The notes beneath the pieces were generated by a model. The model saw only the letters and a list, made by a program, of their open reading frames with translations. It ran no database searches and was not told the DNA's origin. Positions 1 through 8,800 of a stretch of DNA of 64,000 nucleotides are shown here, one piece after another (positions within the stretch are counted from its first letter, which is position 1; each line of letters starts with the position of its first letter). Origin of the DNA: Candidatus Poribacteria bacterium (GTDB taxonomy: Bacteria; Poribacteria; WGA-4E; WGA-3G); NCBI GenBank assembly GCA_026702755.1, contig JAPPBX010000017.1:77743-141742 (forward strand), given 5' to 3'. The position numbers were made by a program, and so were the translations under genes.

Positions 1-2
1 GG

Positions 3-413
3 ACGCTCGTCAAGGAAGAAGAGCGGAGCTATGGGCACACCGCTCAGCAATTTATGACACTCGCATCGTTCATTGAGACGCTGCAGGAAAATGAGGAACT
101 TTCGCAGATTGCCCGTGAATTTTTAGCTTATGTTGAGGCATGCGGTGCAACACTTCGACCCCGTATCGCGAAACTCAGGATGACTTTCGGAGGACACTGG
201 TGGCTTGATACATACCCCTCAAGAAGGGCAACCCATTTCCGAGTCGATGTCCACGGCGACTTCACACCGCTCCATATTGTTGAGTGCAGAGCCAATTTAC
301 CTAACGTCACAGTCAAAAATTTTGGAATCTCTTTTAACATCGCTTCTAAAGCCCATCTTGACTATGCGATTGAGATTTTTGAACGCGTTCGGAATTCTAT
401 CCTATCTTTATAG
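3..413 (+). CDS. Hypothetical protein, 5' end cut by window edge
   Basis: The frame is open from the window edge, with no stop before the internal ATG at 54, so the true start probably lies outside the window. The visible 136 residues show no signal peptide or membrane segment. A middle part with a Trp-Trp pair (TFGGHWWLDTYPSRR) and several short hydrophobic strands is followed by a helical C-terminus (AIEIFERVRNSIL). I do not recognise the family. The next gene runs in the same direction after about 130 bases in which no convincing gene is seen. Confidence 0.5.
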   Translation, partial: TLVKEEERSYGHTAQQFMTLASFIETLQENEELSQIAREFLAYVEACGATLRPRIAKLRMTFGGHWWLDTYPSRRATHFRVDVHGDFTPLHIVECRANLPNVTVKNFGISFNIASKAHLDYAIEIFERVRNSILSL

Positions 414-544
414 TCCAAACACCGGAGGGCACCCACAGCGGATGCACCTACTTAAAAAGCGACATATCCTTAAGCGCGTTGGACCTCACGGAAAACCATC
501 GTGAAATGAAGTGGAACAATGCCCAGAAGCCACTAAATTAAAAT

Positions 545-1567
545 ATGCGTTTTGCCCACCCTGAATTTCTCCATTTTTTATGGGCAGTGCCGCTTGTGAT
601 ACTGTTGCTTCTCTTTGGATTGCAACAGAAACGGAAAGCATTGCTGCGATTCTACACTAATGTAAATCCCACACATCTACAGCGACACAAGGTACAAGCG
701 GGATTGTTACTGCTGGGGTATCTCCTGTTGACGCTCGCAATCGCGCGTCCGCAGTGGGGTGCTAAACCTGAGTCGGTCGCGGAAAGGCTGGATGTCATGT
801 TCGCATTAGATATTTCAACCAGTATGCTTGCGGAAAGTGAAGCATCGATTCGGCGACTGACACGCGCCAAAGAGGTTATGTTTTCACTGTTAGAGGAACT
901 CGAAGGTGATCGAGTTGGATTGCTCTACTTTGCTGAAGCGAGTTTCGTTGTGTGTCCCCTGACGAGCGATACTGCCACCCTCAGAGAATTCTTGGCGGCG
1001 GTAACTCCTGAAACACTTACCCATAGTGGAACCCGTATCGGCAACGCCATTGAGACAGCAACTGCCCGACTTGACGTAGATCAAAATGACACAACAGCAG
1101 TAGAATCCGATTTTGATGGGCAGAAGGTCCTGATTCTGTTTACAGACGGGGAGGACCACGGGGAAGATGTTATTGCTGCCGCAGCGGCGGCACCCCAAAA
1201 AGGTGTATATATCTATTGCGTGGGTGTTGGCAACGCTGTCCAATCTGTGCCTATTCCGCTTCAGATGGGGAACGCAGCGGAAACTACGCCCTACAAACGT
1301 GATGCTAACGGGCAGTTGGTACTAACGGTGTTGGATGAAACGCAGCTACAAGAAATTGCTGAGGCAGGAAAAGGCAAGTATTATCATGCAAGTATGGGTG
1401 TCGCCGAGTTAGCGACGGACTTGGCGCGACTCGAAAAGCAGAAATTCAGGATCCGTTCAGGTGGTGAATATCAAGAACGCTTTCAGTTGTTTGTGGCGGG
1501 TGCGTTGATTCTGCTTATCTGTGAATTGCTTCATTTTGCGGTATGGTCGCGTAAAATGCGTTCTTAA
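545..1567 (+). CDS. BatA-like von Willebrand factor A membrane protein
   Basis: 340-residue membrane-anchored VWA protein of the BatA/BatB type (aerotolerance-operon family). Hydrophobic segments at about 9-26 and 52-67 precede the VWA domain, and another lies near the C-terminus (about 313-331), so the domain should face the periplasm between membrane anchors. The metal-ion-dependent adhesion site is complete: DISTS at 89-93, a Thr in the THSGT region (about 159-163) and Asp201 in FTDGEDH. Family members are usually encoded with a MoxR ATPase and a DUF58 protein; neither lies downstream here, where the strand switches to a convergent ABC operon. The exact cellular role of the family is uncertain. 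Confidence 0.85.
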   Translation: MRFAHPEFLHFLWAVPLVILLLLFGLQQKRKALLRFYTNVNPTHLQRHKVQAGLLLLGYLLLTLAIARPQWGAKPESVAERLDVMFALDISTSMLAESEASIRRLTRAKEVMFSLLEELEGDRVGLLYFAEASFVVCPLTSDTATLREFLAAVTPETLTHSGTRIGNAIETATARLDVDQNDTTAVESDFDGQKVLILFTDGEDHGEDVIAAAAAAPQKGVYIYCVGVGNAVQSVPIPLQMGNAAETTPYKRDANGQLVLTVLDETQLQEIAEAGKGKYYHASMGVAELATDLARLEKQKFRIRSGGEYQERFQLFVAGALILLICELLHFAVWSRKMRS

Positions 1568-1610
1568 GAGACAGATGGGTAGGTTTATAGCGGTGCTCAG
1601 AGTGTAAGTC

Positions 1611-1634
1611 GCGATCAGGAGATCGCTCCTACAG
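1611..1634 (+). repeat. Dispersed palindrome with TCCTACAG tail, copy 1
   Basis: GCGATC, 4-nt loop, GATCGC, then TCCTACAG. It lies between two convergent genes. It belongs to a class of short intergenic elements also seen near 5.85, 29.3, 36.9, 47.5 and 54.3 kb, in which the stem differs but stays self-complementary while the tail is conserved. Confidence 0.6.
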
Positions 1635-1660
1635 AAGAGAGAATTTCTATGGCGGCGTTA

Positions 1661-2674
1661 TTACGCTTTTTTGAAAATTAGACCATCTGGGCGATAGCGC
1701 ATCAGTAAAACTAAGATGATGCCGAAGATCAGATAGCGTGCGCCGCTAAATTGAGGAAAGCCGGACAGGATTACGCGTAGGATTTCACTTAAGGAAGCGA
1801 TGATGACTGCGCCTACAACCGATCCCTTGATGCTGCCCTTGCCGCCCAGGATCACCATACAGAGGATGAGGATAGACTCCCAAAATTCAAAGGTTCGTGC
1901 GCTAATGCTTGACGAAAATGGTGCTAAAAAAGCCCCACCGAGGCCTCCAATAGCTGCACTGACAGCAAAGGCGAGCGCCTTGTATCGGCTGACGTTGATT
2001 CCCATAGATGCTGCGGCTTGTTCGTCTTCTCGGATAGCAACCCATGCCCTTCCTACACGGGAATGCTGCAACCGGTAGGTAACGAATATGACCAAAGCGA
2101 GTAAGATGAGAATATGGTAATAGTGGTGCCAATTCTGATTGAGTTTCATCCCAAAAAGCGTAACGTGTGGAATGTTTTTGACAAATCCATTGATGTCCCC
2201 AATCAGCCATATTTCATTTTTCACGATCCGGAAAAGCAATTCTGCAAACCCAAAGGTAACAATTGCGAAATAATCACCAGTAAGGCGTAAGGTAGGCGCG
2301 CCACGCAATAATCCCCAAAGTGCGCCGTTAAGGACCGCTAATGGCAAGACCATCCAATAACTAAACCCGAGTCGCACCATCAGAAGTCCCGCGGTGTATC
2401 CTCCGACGAGATAGAACCCAACGTAGCCGAGGTCTAACAACCCCGTAAATCCGCAAACGATATTTAGCCCGACCGCAAGAAGTGTGTAGAGACCAACTTG
2501 AACAACGATGAAAAGAATATAATCCCCGCTTGGTGTTGGAAGGAAGATGTCCCGATAGGACAGTAAGAGGTTAATGTAATCTATTCCGTACATGAGTAAT
2601 GGAAAGAAACAGATTAGAAGCCCAAAAATTATGTTTTTGGTTGTTAGTTGATCTCGAATGGTTTCAAGGTTCAT
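1661..2674 (-). CDS. livM: Branched-chain amino acid ABC transporter permease (LivM-type)
   Basis: 337-residue polytopic inner-membrane permease of the LivM family. The central block GFTGLLDLGYVGFYLVGGY and the EDEQAAASMGINV loop, which in this family contacts the ATPase, are both present. It is the last gene of a leftward run: binding protein, LivH-type permease, LivM-type permease, with 27 bases between the two permeases. The partner ATPases LivG and LivF, which normally follow livM, are not in the window; the next gene downstream is on the other strand. The substrate is inferred from family only; related systems also carry amides, urea or aromatic compounds. Confidence 0.9.
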   Translation of the reverse strand: MNLETIRDQLTTKNIIFGLLICFFPLLMYGIDYINLLLSYRDIFLPTPSGDYILFIVVQVGLYTLLAVGLNIVCGFTGLLDLGYVGFYLVGGYTAGLLMVRLGFSYWMVLPLAVLNGALWGLLRGAPTLRLTGDYFAIVTFGFAELLFRIVKNEIWLIGDINGFVKNIPHVTLFGMKLNQNWHHYYHILILLALVIFVTYRLQHSRVGRAWVAIREDEQAAASMGINVSRYKALAFAVSAAIGGLGGAFLAPFSSSISARTFEFWESILILCMVILGGKGSIKGSVVGAVIIASLSEILRVILSGFPQFSGARYLIFGIILVLLMRYRPDGLIFKKA

Positions 2675-2701
2675 AAACGTGGCTCCGCGCTGGACACTGG
2701 T

Positions 2702-3652
2702 TTAGGCACGGGTTGCAGTCGATTTCCCAAACAACCCTGAAGGACGGATTAAAATGACAGCAATCATGACAATATAGGCAATGGCTACCCGATACCCGGA
2801 ACCGTAGCCGCCGGGGATATAGCCCGCCCCAAATACTTCAGCGAATCCGATGAGGAGTCCTCCGACCATTGCACCGGTGATGTTTCCAATTCCGCCAAGG
2901 ACAGCAGCGGCAAACGCTGCGACACCCTTATAGTACCCCATCGTCGGTTCAATAATTTCTTTCACACCTACCATCACCCCCGCAACAGCCCCTAAAGCAG
3001 AGCCGATAGCGAATGTTATAACAATGACTCGGTTGGTATTGATACCCATCAAATTGGCAGCAACCCGATTTTGGGCACAAGCCCGCATTGCTTTCCCTAT
3101 CTTTGTTAAGGAGACCAACCGGTTTAAGGCAATCATTAGAGCAAAGGCAAGCAGAATGATACATAAGTCCCGATAGGGTAGAAAAGCACCGCCGGGAAGG
3201 GCAATCGCCGTCTCAGTCAAGGAAAATGCCGGTAGAGGTTCGCTTGGAGGAATACCTTGCTTTAAAAATGTCGGTAGAGATTCTGATGGGAAAGGACGTT
3301 GCCTTGCACCCCAGATAATTCGCGCGAGATTTTGCAGACCGATTGAAACACCGATCGCTGTGATTAATGCTGAGAGGCGTGCTGCGTTACGAAGCGGACG
3401 ATAAGCAACCAGATCCATTAACATTCCGATGCCAGCACAGAGGAGCATACTCATCGGGAGTGCTACCCAAAATGGTAGGTTAAAAACCGTGACCAGGGTG
3501 AATGCGAAGTAGGCACCGAACATGAAAATTTCGCCGTGGGCGAAGTTAATCAATTCAATAATGCCATAAACCATGGTGTAACCAACGGCAATAAGTGCAT
3601 AAATGCCGCCGAGCACAAGGGCATTAATCAGCTGCTCTGTAAATTGCTCCAT
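2702..3652 (-). CDS. livH: Branched-chain amino acid ABC transporter permease (LivH-type)
   Basis: 316-residue permease with the LivH signatures ALIAVGYTMVYGIIELINFAHGE at the N-terminus and ACAQNRVAANLMGINTNRV in the ATPase-coupling loop. It is very hydrophobic throughout. It forms the membrane channel together with the LivM-type subunit downstream and follows the binding-protein gene by 71 bases, so all three are probably one transcript. A loop of about 30 residues around FPSESLPTFLKQGIPPSEP may be a periplasmic insertion. Confidence 0.9.
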   Translation of the reverse strand: MEQFTEQLINALVLGGIYALIAVGYTMVYGIIELINFAHGEIFMFGAYFAFTLVTVFNLPFWVALPMSMLLCAGIGMLMDLVAYRPLRNAARLSALITAIGVSIGLQNLARIIWGARQRPFPSESLPTFLKQGIPPSEPLPAFSLTETAIALPGGAFLPYRDLCIILLAFALMIALNRLVSLTKIGKAMRACAQNRVAANLMGINTNRVIVITFAIGSALGAVAGVMVGVKEIIEPTMGYYKGVAAFAAAVLGGIGNITGAMVGGLLIGFAEVFGAGYIPGGYGSGYRVAIAYIVMIAVILIRPSGLFGKSTATRA

Positions 3653-3723
3653 AATTCTTACAGTCCTGTTGTTTATCCTTTAAAGGAATTTGCGAAAATC
3701 TCAGTGTTTCAATCTTGAGATTC

Positions 3724-4905
3724 TCAATCAAGCACTTGGTCAGGAGCAGTCGCGAATTGCCCATCTTTAACGATTTTGACATAAGCCGGTTTATTAACAG
3801 TGTCACCGTTTTTGTCAAAATAGGTTAGCCCGGTAATCCCTTTGTATCCTTCTTCCGGCGTATCGAGTGATGCCAAGTGGTCGCGGATGGCTTTCCGATT
3901 TTCAGCAAGGGTGGCCTCCCTATTATAGGTTTTTTCGATTGCTTCCGCAATCATACCTACCGCATCGTAAGTTAGTGCCGCCCACGTATCGGGTGGGACA
4001 CCATATTCACTCTCAAATGATGAAGCGACCTGTTTTGCTTGTTCGCCACCTAATTCAAACGTAAATGGGGTCGTTAGATATGTTCCCTCTGCGGCGGGGC
4101 CTGCGATTATGAGATAATCTGGAGAATCCACGCCATCAGCACCGAAAAATTGCGCTGTAATCCCAGCCTCACGCGCCTGTTTCGCGATGAGTCCCGCTTG
4201 ACCATAAAGACCGGAGATGAAGATAAGATCTGGATTCTTTGCCTTAATACTGGTGAGTTGCGCTTTAAAATCCGTATTGTCTCGGTCGTAGGCTTCAGAG
4301 GCAACAATCTCAATCCCAATTTCCTCTGCAGCGGCACTGAAACCGTCTCGAAGTCCACGCCCATAATCGTCATTATCAAACAGAATGGCGACGCTCTGAA
4401 ACTCCTTCATGTAATTCTTAATATAGTTGGCGATGAACTCTCCCTGAAAATCGTCTCGATATAAATTCCGAAATGTCCAATCACTTCCTTCACAGACGCT
4501 TACATTGGTTGAGCCTGGAGACAATTCAACGATCCCATTATCTGCGTAAATGGGTTTACCTGCTAAGGAACATGCACTGTTAAAGTGCCCAACAACCGCG
4601 AGAATGCGTCGGTCAGTGGCAAAGCGTGTAGCAACAGCTCTCGCTTCCTTTTCTGTCCCAGCGTCGTCTCCGGGAACGAGTGTTAGTTTCATACCGTTGA
4701 TGCCACCTGCGTCATTGATGTGTTTCGCTCTGAGTTCAGCACCGCGTTTAATCATCTCTCCAAATGCTGCTGCGTTGCCTGTAAAGGGCCCAGCGACTGC
4801 GACTCTTACTTCACCCTGAGTTGTCTGTGTGTCCCTACTTGCAGGCTGACATCCCCAAACAGACACAAGCCCTATTATTAATAATCCGACAAGCCAATCT
4901 CTCAT
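3724..4905 (-). CDS. ABC transporter substrate-binding lipoprotein (LivK family)
   Basis: 393 residues. The N-terminus (MRDWLVGLLIIGLVSVWGC) is a lipoprotein-type signal with Cys19 as probable lipid anchor; the Trp before Gly-Cys is unusual for a lipobox. The mature part has the type I periplasmic-binding fold of the LivK/leucine-binding family: VRVAVAGPFTGNAAAFG, then VVGHFNSACSLAG, then FDNDDYGRGL. It is first in the transport operon and presumably delivers substrate to the two permeases. The ligand cannot be assigned from sequence. Confidence 0.88.
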   Translation of the reverse strand: MRDWLVGLLIIGLVSVWGCQPASRDTQTTQGEVRVAVAGPFTGNAAAFGEMIKRGAELRAKHINDAGGINGMKLTLVPGDDAGTEKEARAVATRFATDRRILAVVGHFNSACSLAGKPIYADNGIVELSPGSTNVSVCEGSDWTFRNLYRDDFQGEFIANYIKNYMKEFQSVAILFDNDDYGRGLRDGFSAAAEEIGIEIVASEAYDRDNTDFKAQLTSIKAKNPDLIFISGLYGQAGLIAKQAREAGITAQFFGADGVDSPDYLIIAGPAAEGTYLTTPFTFELGGEQAKQVASSFESEYGVPPDTWAALTYDAVGMIAEAIEKTYNREATLAENRKAIRDHLASLDTPEEGYKGITGLTYFDKNGDTVNKPAYVKIVKDGQFATAPDQVLD

Positions 4906-4989
4906 TTTGCTATATACTCCCTTCGTTATGTAGCAGATCCCGTGTGTTATCAGTACGAATTAAGCTATTGAGGTTATCGTCATTCTATT

Positions 4990-5763
4990 TTACGGCAAAA
5001 CCTGCCTGAAATCAATTTTAAATTCCAGTTTATTCCGCTTACCGTCTTGAATTATCCAAACTTCAGGTAAAACGATTCTAAGATCCGTTGCACTACTCTC
5101 AAGCCGATCAAAAATTAAGAAACCGCTCCGTTTTGCACCGGAGAACAACTTTCCACCTTCAAAAATGCTGTCTTCTATTGCAATTCGCCCCCACTCCAAT
5201 GCTTCAGTGTCTACGTAGGACTGATGGTAGCCGTAGTAAGGATAGTAGCCGTAAGTAGTAGGTGTGTAAGGATAACCACCCGCCCAAGGACTACTTTGTG
5301 GACGATCTACGTTGTCATAGAGTGCGTCGAAGTAATCGGTGGATAGGTTAGCATACTGCACACCGTCCCCATCAAGGAGAATCGCTGCGTCCTCAACGAC
5401 AACGCGGCGATGCTTTCGGTTGTGGACTGTAACTTCAAATACCGTATAAATGGGTTCAACAGCACCGTTCTTCTCAACGAGAAGATACGGATTCAACCTC
5501 GGTTCCTCCGTGAGTGAGAACAGTTCTATCTCATCAAGCGGCTTAATAGTGACAGCAACGCCCTCTTTTAAAACAGTTGCTGCGCCCGTCTCTACGTCGA
5601 TATGGGCATTAAAGCGTCCTTCAATCGGTTCAAGGTATATATCAACCGAGGGTTGTGGGGCAACAGCACACCCCGTTAATAAAGCTCCCACTAAGAGGAG
5701 TATACCAATTCTATCCATAATCTGATGCCCGAAGTGGATGCGATCTTTTGTATTACCCATCAC
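4990..5763 (-). CDS. Putative lipoprotein with tyrosine-rich segment
   Basis: 257 residues. A lipobox (LLTGC) ends a hydrophobic stretch at about residues 21-32, after an unusually long N-terminal region. A start at an internal Met (about residue 16) would give a more typical signal, but the GGAGG eight bases before the first ATG favours the longer form. A Tyr/Pro/Gly-rich stretch in the middle (TTYGYYPYYGYHQ) may be an extended surface. The rest is strand-rich with no recognised catalytic motif. It runs in the same direction as the transporter operon, 84 bases ahead of it. Confidence 0.7.
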   Translation of the reverse strand: MMGNTKDRIHFGHQIMDRIGILLLVGALLTGCAVAPQPSVDIYLEPIEGRFNAHIDVETGAATVLKEGVAVTIKPLDEIELFSLTEEPRLNPYLLVEKNGAVEPIYTVFEVTVHNRKHRRVVVEDAAILLDGDGVQYANLSTDYFDALYDNVDRPQSSPWAGGYPYTPTTYGYYPYYGYHQSYVDTEALEWGRIAIEDSIFEGGKLFSGAKRSGFLIFDRLESSATDLRIVLPEVWIIQDGKRNKLEFKIDFRQVLP

Positions 5764-5829
5764 CTTGCCCTCCCCTATAATTATATTTTACGCATTGTGA
5801 AGTTTATTGTCAAGAGTTTTAATTTTCTG

Positions 5830-5920
5830 AGTCGGGAATTGGAGTTAGTCGGGAATCGGAGTTCCCTCCTACAAGGTTTATCGGTTGTTAGCAAGTCGGG
5901 AATCAGAGTTCCACCTACAA
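5830..5920 (+). repeat. Cluster of dispersed palindromes, copies 2 and 3
   Basis: Two and a half copies of the TCCTAC-tailed palindrome in tandem. The best is GGGAA, 6-nt loop, TTCCC, then TCCTACAAG (5851-5875). A second with one altered base (tail CACCTACAAA) is at about 5898-5920. A partial copy lacking the 3' half precedes them at about 5830-5850. Confidence 0.55.
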
Positions 5921-5924
5921 AGAA

Positions 5925-6635
5925 CTAAAATTCCCATTTTAACAGTGTTGCTCGGTTATGCCAGACGAGCATCCCCATTCCCGTGCCGATTGCTGCTCCA
6001 GTTAGCACGTCTGAGGTGTAGTGCCGTCCCAAATAGATACGAGAGAAACTGACGAGTCCCGCGCCAATATAGAGTGGGATGCGTAATTTCGGATACCGAT
6101 AGCCTAAGATCGTCGCAGCACTGAACACAATAGAGGCGTGCCCCGACGGTAAGGACGGATTCCCCAATGTTGCATCGAGCGGTCGCTTCCTGCCTATCAG
6201 TCTTTTCATGCCGTATGTTATAACCCCTGCTCCCATATACGCGGAAAATAAAAGTTTTCCGGTTTCTCGGTGTGAATCATTCCCGTACGCCATGAGCAGA
6301 GCCGATGCCCCCATTACTGCGCGATAATCTCCAAAATCTGAAATCGTTTCCATGAGTGTCCATGTCGGTTGCTGGCGTGGTGGTGCGTCATAGATACGAT
6401 CAAAGAGTTCCTGATCCCAGCGCGATACGAAGTTCTCGGCATCCGCTTCTAACCCCGTTATGAAAGCACAGAAAACCAGTGTGCATATCAGCCACGGTTT
6501 AAGAGATTTTGATAGTTTGCCCCACTGTCGCTGGCGAGGTTTGTAAACTCGCCCTTGCGTTAGTGTATAGATAATCACAGGTTTTACCATAAAAAATTTC
6601 GCTAATATGTAATTCAGACACCAATACTGCATCAT
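5925..6635 (-). CDS. PAP2-family phosphatase (lipid phosphatase type)
   Basis: 236 residues. All three PAP2 catalytic motifs are present: KRLIGRKRP (144-152), PSGH (163-166) and SRIYLGRHYTSD (198-209), with His166 and His205 as the expected catalytic histidines. Hydrophobic segments lie around 47-62, 107-117, 128-142 and 168-200, so an integral membrane enzyme is likely, dephosphorylating a lipid phosphate or undecaprenyl pyrophosphate. The first ATG has only a weak ribosome site; the basic N-terminal 40 residues might not all be translated. Confidence 0.85.
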   Translation of the reverse strand: MMQYWCLNYILAKFFMVKPVIIYTLTQGRVYKPRQRQWGKLSKSLKPWLICTLVFCAFITGLEADAENFVSRWDQELFDRIYDAPPRQQPTWTLMETISDFGDYRAVMGASALLMAYGNDSHRETGKLLFSAYMGAGVITYGMKRLIGRKRPLDATLGNPSLPSGHASIVFSAATILGYRYPKLRIPLYIGAGLVSFSRIYLGRHYTSDVLTGAAIGTGMGMLVWHNRATLLKWEF

Positions 6636-6740
6636 GCAACCTGACTCTGTTTATATCACTAAGTTAGCAACTTACAACTGTTGCAAGTTGTAAAAGTTAT
6701 CAGCAAATGTACAAATTTTCAGAAAATAAGAGAAACATTT

Positions 6741-7142
6741 TTATTTTTTTATAGGATGGATTTTCCCTGTTGGATATAGGGCGAAATCTTGATGGGAAAC
6801 ACGAAGTGCCCCAAACGCGTTCTCACCTCGAAAATGAATTCTTATCAGATAATAATATGTAATATGCGTTCCGGAGGGTCTCTTATTAGATTTTTCACGG
6901 AGAACAGACTCTGCTTTGATGAATTCAAACCTTTCAGGGTTATGCATAGACTTCCTTAAAGATTCAACCAACGCAGGAAACGTGCTGTTTTCTGATATTT
7001 TAGCAATGTGTTTTCGCAGTATGTCTATATCAGAACTATGTTTTATGACTACATTAGAAGTAGTATTTGAGATTGGTTGTGAAGAACACCCGAAAGAGAA
7101 AACGAGAATCGTGAAAATCAATGAGAAAGAAAAAAAATTCAT
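6741..7142 (-). CDS. Small putative lipoprotein
   Basis: 133 residues from the ATG chosen because GGAGG lies five bases upstream; a longer in-frame reading exists but has no such site. The N-terminus is a lipoprotein signal (MNFFSFSLIFTILVFSFGC) with Cys19 as likely anchor, followed by Ser/Asn/Thr-rich linker and a small alpha/beta domain. No family recognised. It is flanked by AT-rich DNA on both sides. Confidence 0.65.
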   Translation of the reverse strand: MNFFSFSLIFTILVFSFGCSSQPISNTTSNVVIKHSSDIDILRKHIAKISENSTFPALVESLRKSMHNPERFEFIKAESVLREKSNKRPSGTHITYYYLIRIHFRGENAFGALRVSHQDFALYPTGKIHPIKK

Positions 7143-7315
7143 AGTATCCTCCATAAAGGGTTGAGAGGAAGCAAATAACAAGAAAAATCAAATGACTGAT
7201 ATAAATGTTTGGTTCTAATATATTGTATTTTGTATGGTTTTATAGTAAAATTTATAATTACTCATACCTTATGGATAGGCGAGGTTAGGAACCTGACCGA
7301 AATGGAGGTGAGAAG

Positions 7316-7606
7316 ATGCGAATACGCCACGCCGTCGTTGAGTATGACTTGGAAGAGGCAGCAGCGATGTTGGATATCTCACCGGCAGATCTCAAGCAAG
7401 CAGTCAGTGCTGGGTACCTTCAGTGTTACTATAGACTCGGCGAAGGTGATTATCGTTTCCATGAAGCAAGTCTCCGTGCGAATAAAGATTTGCTTTCAGA
7501 GGACGATTATCTCGCCAAAGTGCTAAAGGCGGGTTCGCATTCAGAGACTACTACGGTGCCTGACGCGGCGGAAGAGGATCTACCGCCCACGCCATCCGAT
7601 CCATAA
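7316..7606 (+). CDS. Small helix-turn-helix protein (MerR/excisionase-like)
   Basis: 96 residues starting behind a very strong ribosome site (GGAGGTGAGAAG then ATG). The first 50 residues, EYDLEEAAAMLDISPADLKQAVSAGYLQ, read as an HTH of the excisionase/MerR-like type, where the second helix is normally followed by a basic wing; here the wing (YYRLGEGDYRFHEASL) is present. The C-terminal 25 residues are acidic, Pro-rich and probably disordered. Isolated between convergent genes; target unknown. Confidence 0.65.
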   Translation: MRIRHAVVEYDLEEAAAMLDISPADLKQAVSAGYLQCYYRLGEGDYRFHEASLRANKDLLSEDDYLAKVLKAGSHSETTTVPDAAEEDLPPTPSDP

Positions 7607-7650
7607 CCCGCTTTTGCATTTTCCTCTTCGGAGACTACGCGAATTTAATA

Positions 7651-7671
7651 GGCGCGCCGATGAAGCGCGCC
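7651..7671. terminator. GC-rich hairpin between convergent genes
   Basis: GGCGCGC, 7-nt loop, GCGCGCC. It sits between the stop of the HTH gene and the stop of the LamG gene. There is no clear T-run, so it may serve both strands as a partial terminator. Confidence 0.5.
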
Positions 7672-7705
7672 TACCAGAAAATGATTTGAACCTATTCCAT
7701 TTTCG

Positions 7706-8530
7706 TTAGTTCGCCTTGAGCTTGCCCCAAGTCGTTGCGAGCTTACCTTGTGCTTCTACTGCGGTAAGCGTCGGGCCAAGGCCATTGTTCATGATATCAT
7801 TGACCTCTTCCGCTGTCAAACCGCGTTTCCAGAGGTTAAATTCATCCATCAGTCCGGTGAAAGCACGTTGATTGTCGATGTTAAAACCGACACGTGCGCC
7901 CTGCCCCCAGTTGTCTGCGATGGGTGTGTCAAGGCGAGAACTTTCTTCACCCACCTTTTCACCGTTGATGTAGAGAACGGCTAATGCGTCTGCACGACTG
8001 TACGTGCCACCGTAATGTATCCACTTATTGGCTTCGTTTTTACCTGCTCGGATATCAAATATCGTCCTACCGGGGTTAGGCCCCCGATTGAGCCACCGAT
8101 AATTTCCGTCCCCACGTGCTTCGGGGTGTACAACCCACGTGCCATCCGTTGCGCGGGCGTTGAAAATTGCCATATCCGATACGGATGCAACGTTAATCCA
8201 CGCAAGAAGACTCATGCCTTCAATGGGAACGTCCTCAGACTTAACGTTGGGGCCATCTAAATCGAGGAAGCTGCCGGCTGCGAACTGACCGGCTTTGCCA
8301 AACTTTCCATCATCGGATTGTGTGACATTACCATTAATCTCGCCATCATAGCCACGTCCAGACTTTTCAAGGACGGTGTTTCCGTCGAAATCTTCGTAGT
8401 CGAAATACAGGACTAAATCCGGATCTAAAATCTGAGCGGATGCATCCTGAACTTCTGTCATAAGTATACAGAGAGTGCCTATCAGAAGTAAACATACTAA
8501 ATAAGGGGTTCGTGTAAGATTGCGTTTCAT
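7706..8530 (-). CDS. Secreted LamG-domain protein with C-terminal WG tag, paralogue 1
   Basis: 274 residues. Signal peptide at about 1-32, ending near ASA. The mature protein is one LamG/concanavalin-A-like jelly-roll: LVLYFDYEDFDGNTVLEKSG, GRGYDGEING, then SLLAWINV and MDEFNLWKRGLTAEEV, the usual last strand of LamG-3 domains. Such domains bind glycans or extracellular matrix. The last residues, KLATTWGKLKAN, match a tag shared by ten secreted proteins here. It is one of three tandem paralogues; each is preceded by a near-identical leader (CTAAAGGAGG) 10-20 bases before ATGAAACG. Confidence 0.85.
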   Translation of the reverse strand: MKRNLTRTPYLVCLLLIGTLCILMTEVQDASAQILDPDLVLYFDYEDFDGNTVLEKSGRGYDGEINGNVTQSDDGKFGKAGQFAAGSFLDLDGPNVKSEDVPIEGMSLLAWINVASVSDMAIFNARATDGTWVVHPEARGDGNYRWLNRGPNPGRTIFDIRAGKNEANKWIHYGGTYSRADALAVLYINGEKVGEESSRLDTPIADNWGQGARVGFNIDNQRAFTGLMDEFNLWKRGLTAEEVNDIMNNGLGPTLTAVEAQGKLATTWGKLKAN

Positions 8531-8576
8531 CTTTTGAAATCCTCCTTTAGATGAACCATTCTTTTACCTTTCTACG

Positions 8577-8772
8577 ACATATAACCCAAGTTGCCACCTA
8601 TGTATCAGAATCTGTTAGATAATCGGAGGTGTTGTAGCATAGACTGTTCGTCTGTGCCTCTGTGTCGGCAAACGAACATTTTACGCTACAAAATGCCGCA
8701 GATAATCAACATCGTTGCCTGAAAAACAGGGCTTTATATCTAAATCCTGTAAGTAGCAACTTGGGTAACATA
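8577..8772. mobile_element. MITE-like element with terminal inverted repeats
   Basis: ACCCAAGTTGC at 8584-8594 and its inverse GCAACTTGGGT at 8756-8766, with matching bases continuing outward and inward, bound about 190 bp of non-coding DNA. Inside is a second nested inverted repeat: TTGTAGC (8632-8638) with GCTACAA (8685-8691), and GTTCGT with ACGAAC. No reading frame is present. It fills the gap between LamG paralogues 1 and 2, a gap only 34 bases long between paralogues 2 and 3, which suggests insertion. Confidence 0.5.
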
Positions 8773-8800
8773 TAATATAGCCACTTTCACTGGTTTCGCC

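Noticed and set aside
205-504. 99-residue frame overlapping the first gene
   Set aside because: Overlaps the longer open frame, with no ribosome site or recognisable composition. A possible coding tail between 430 and 540 was also considered but has no start or family.
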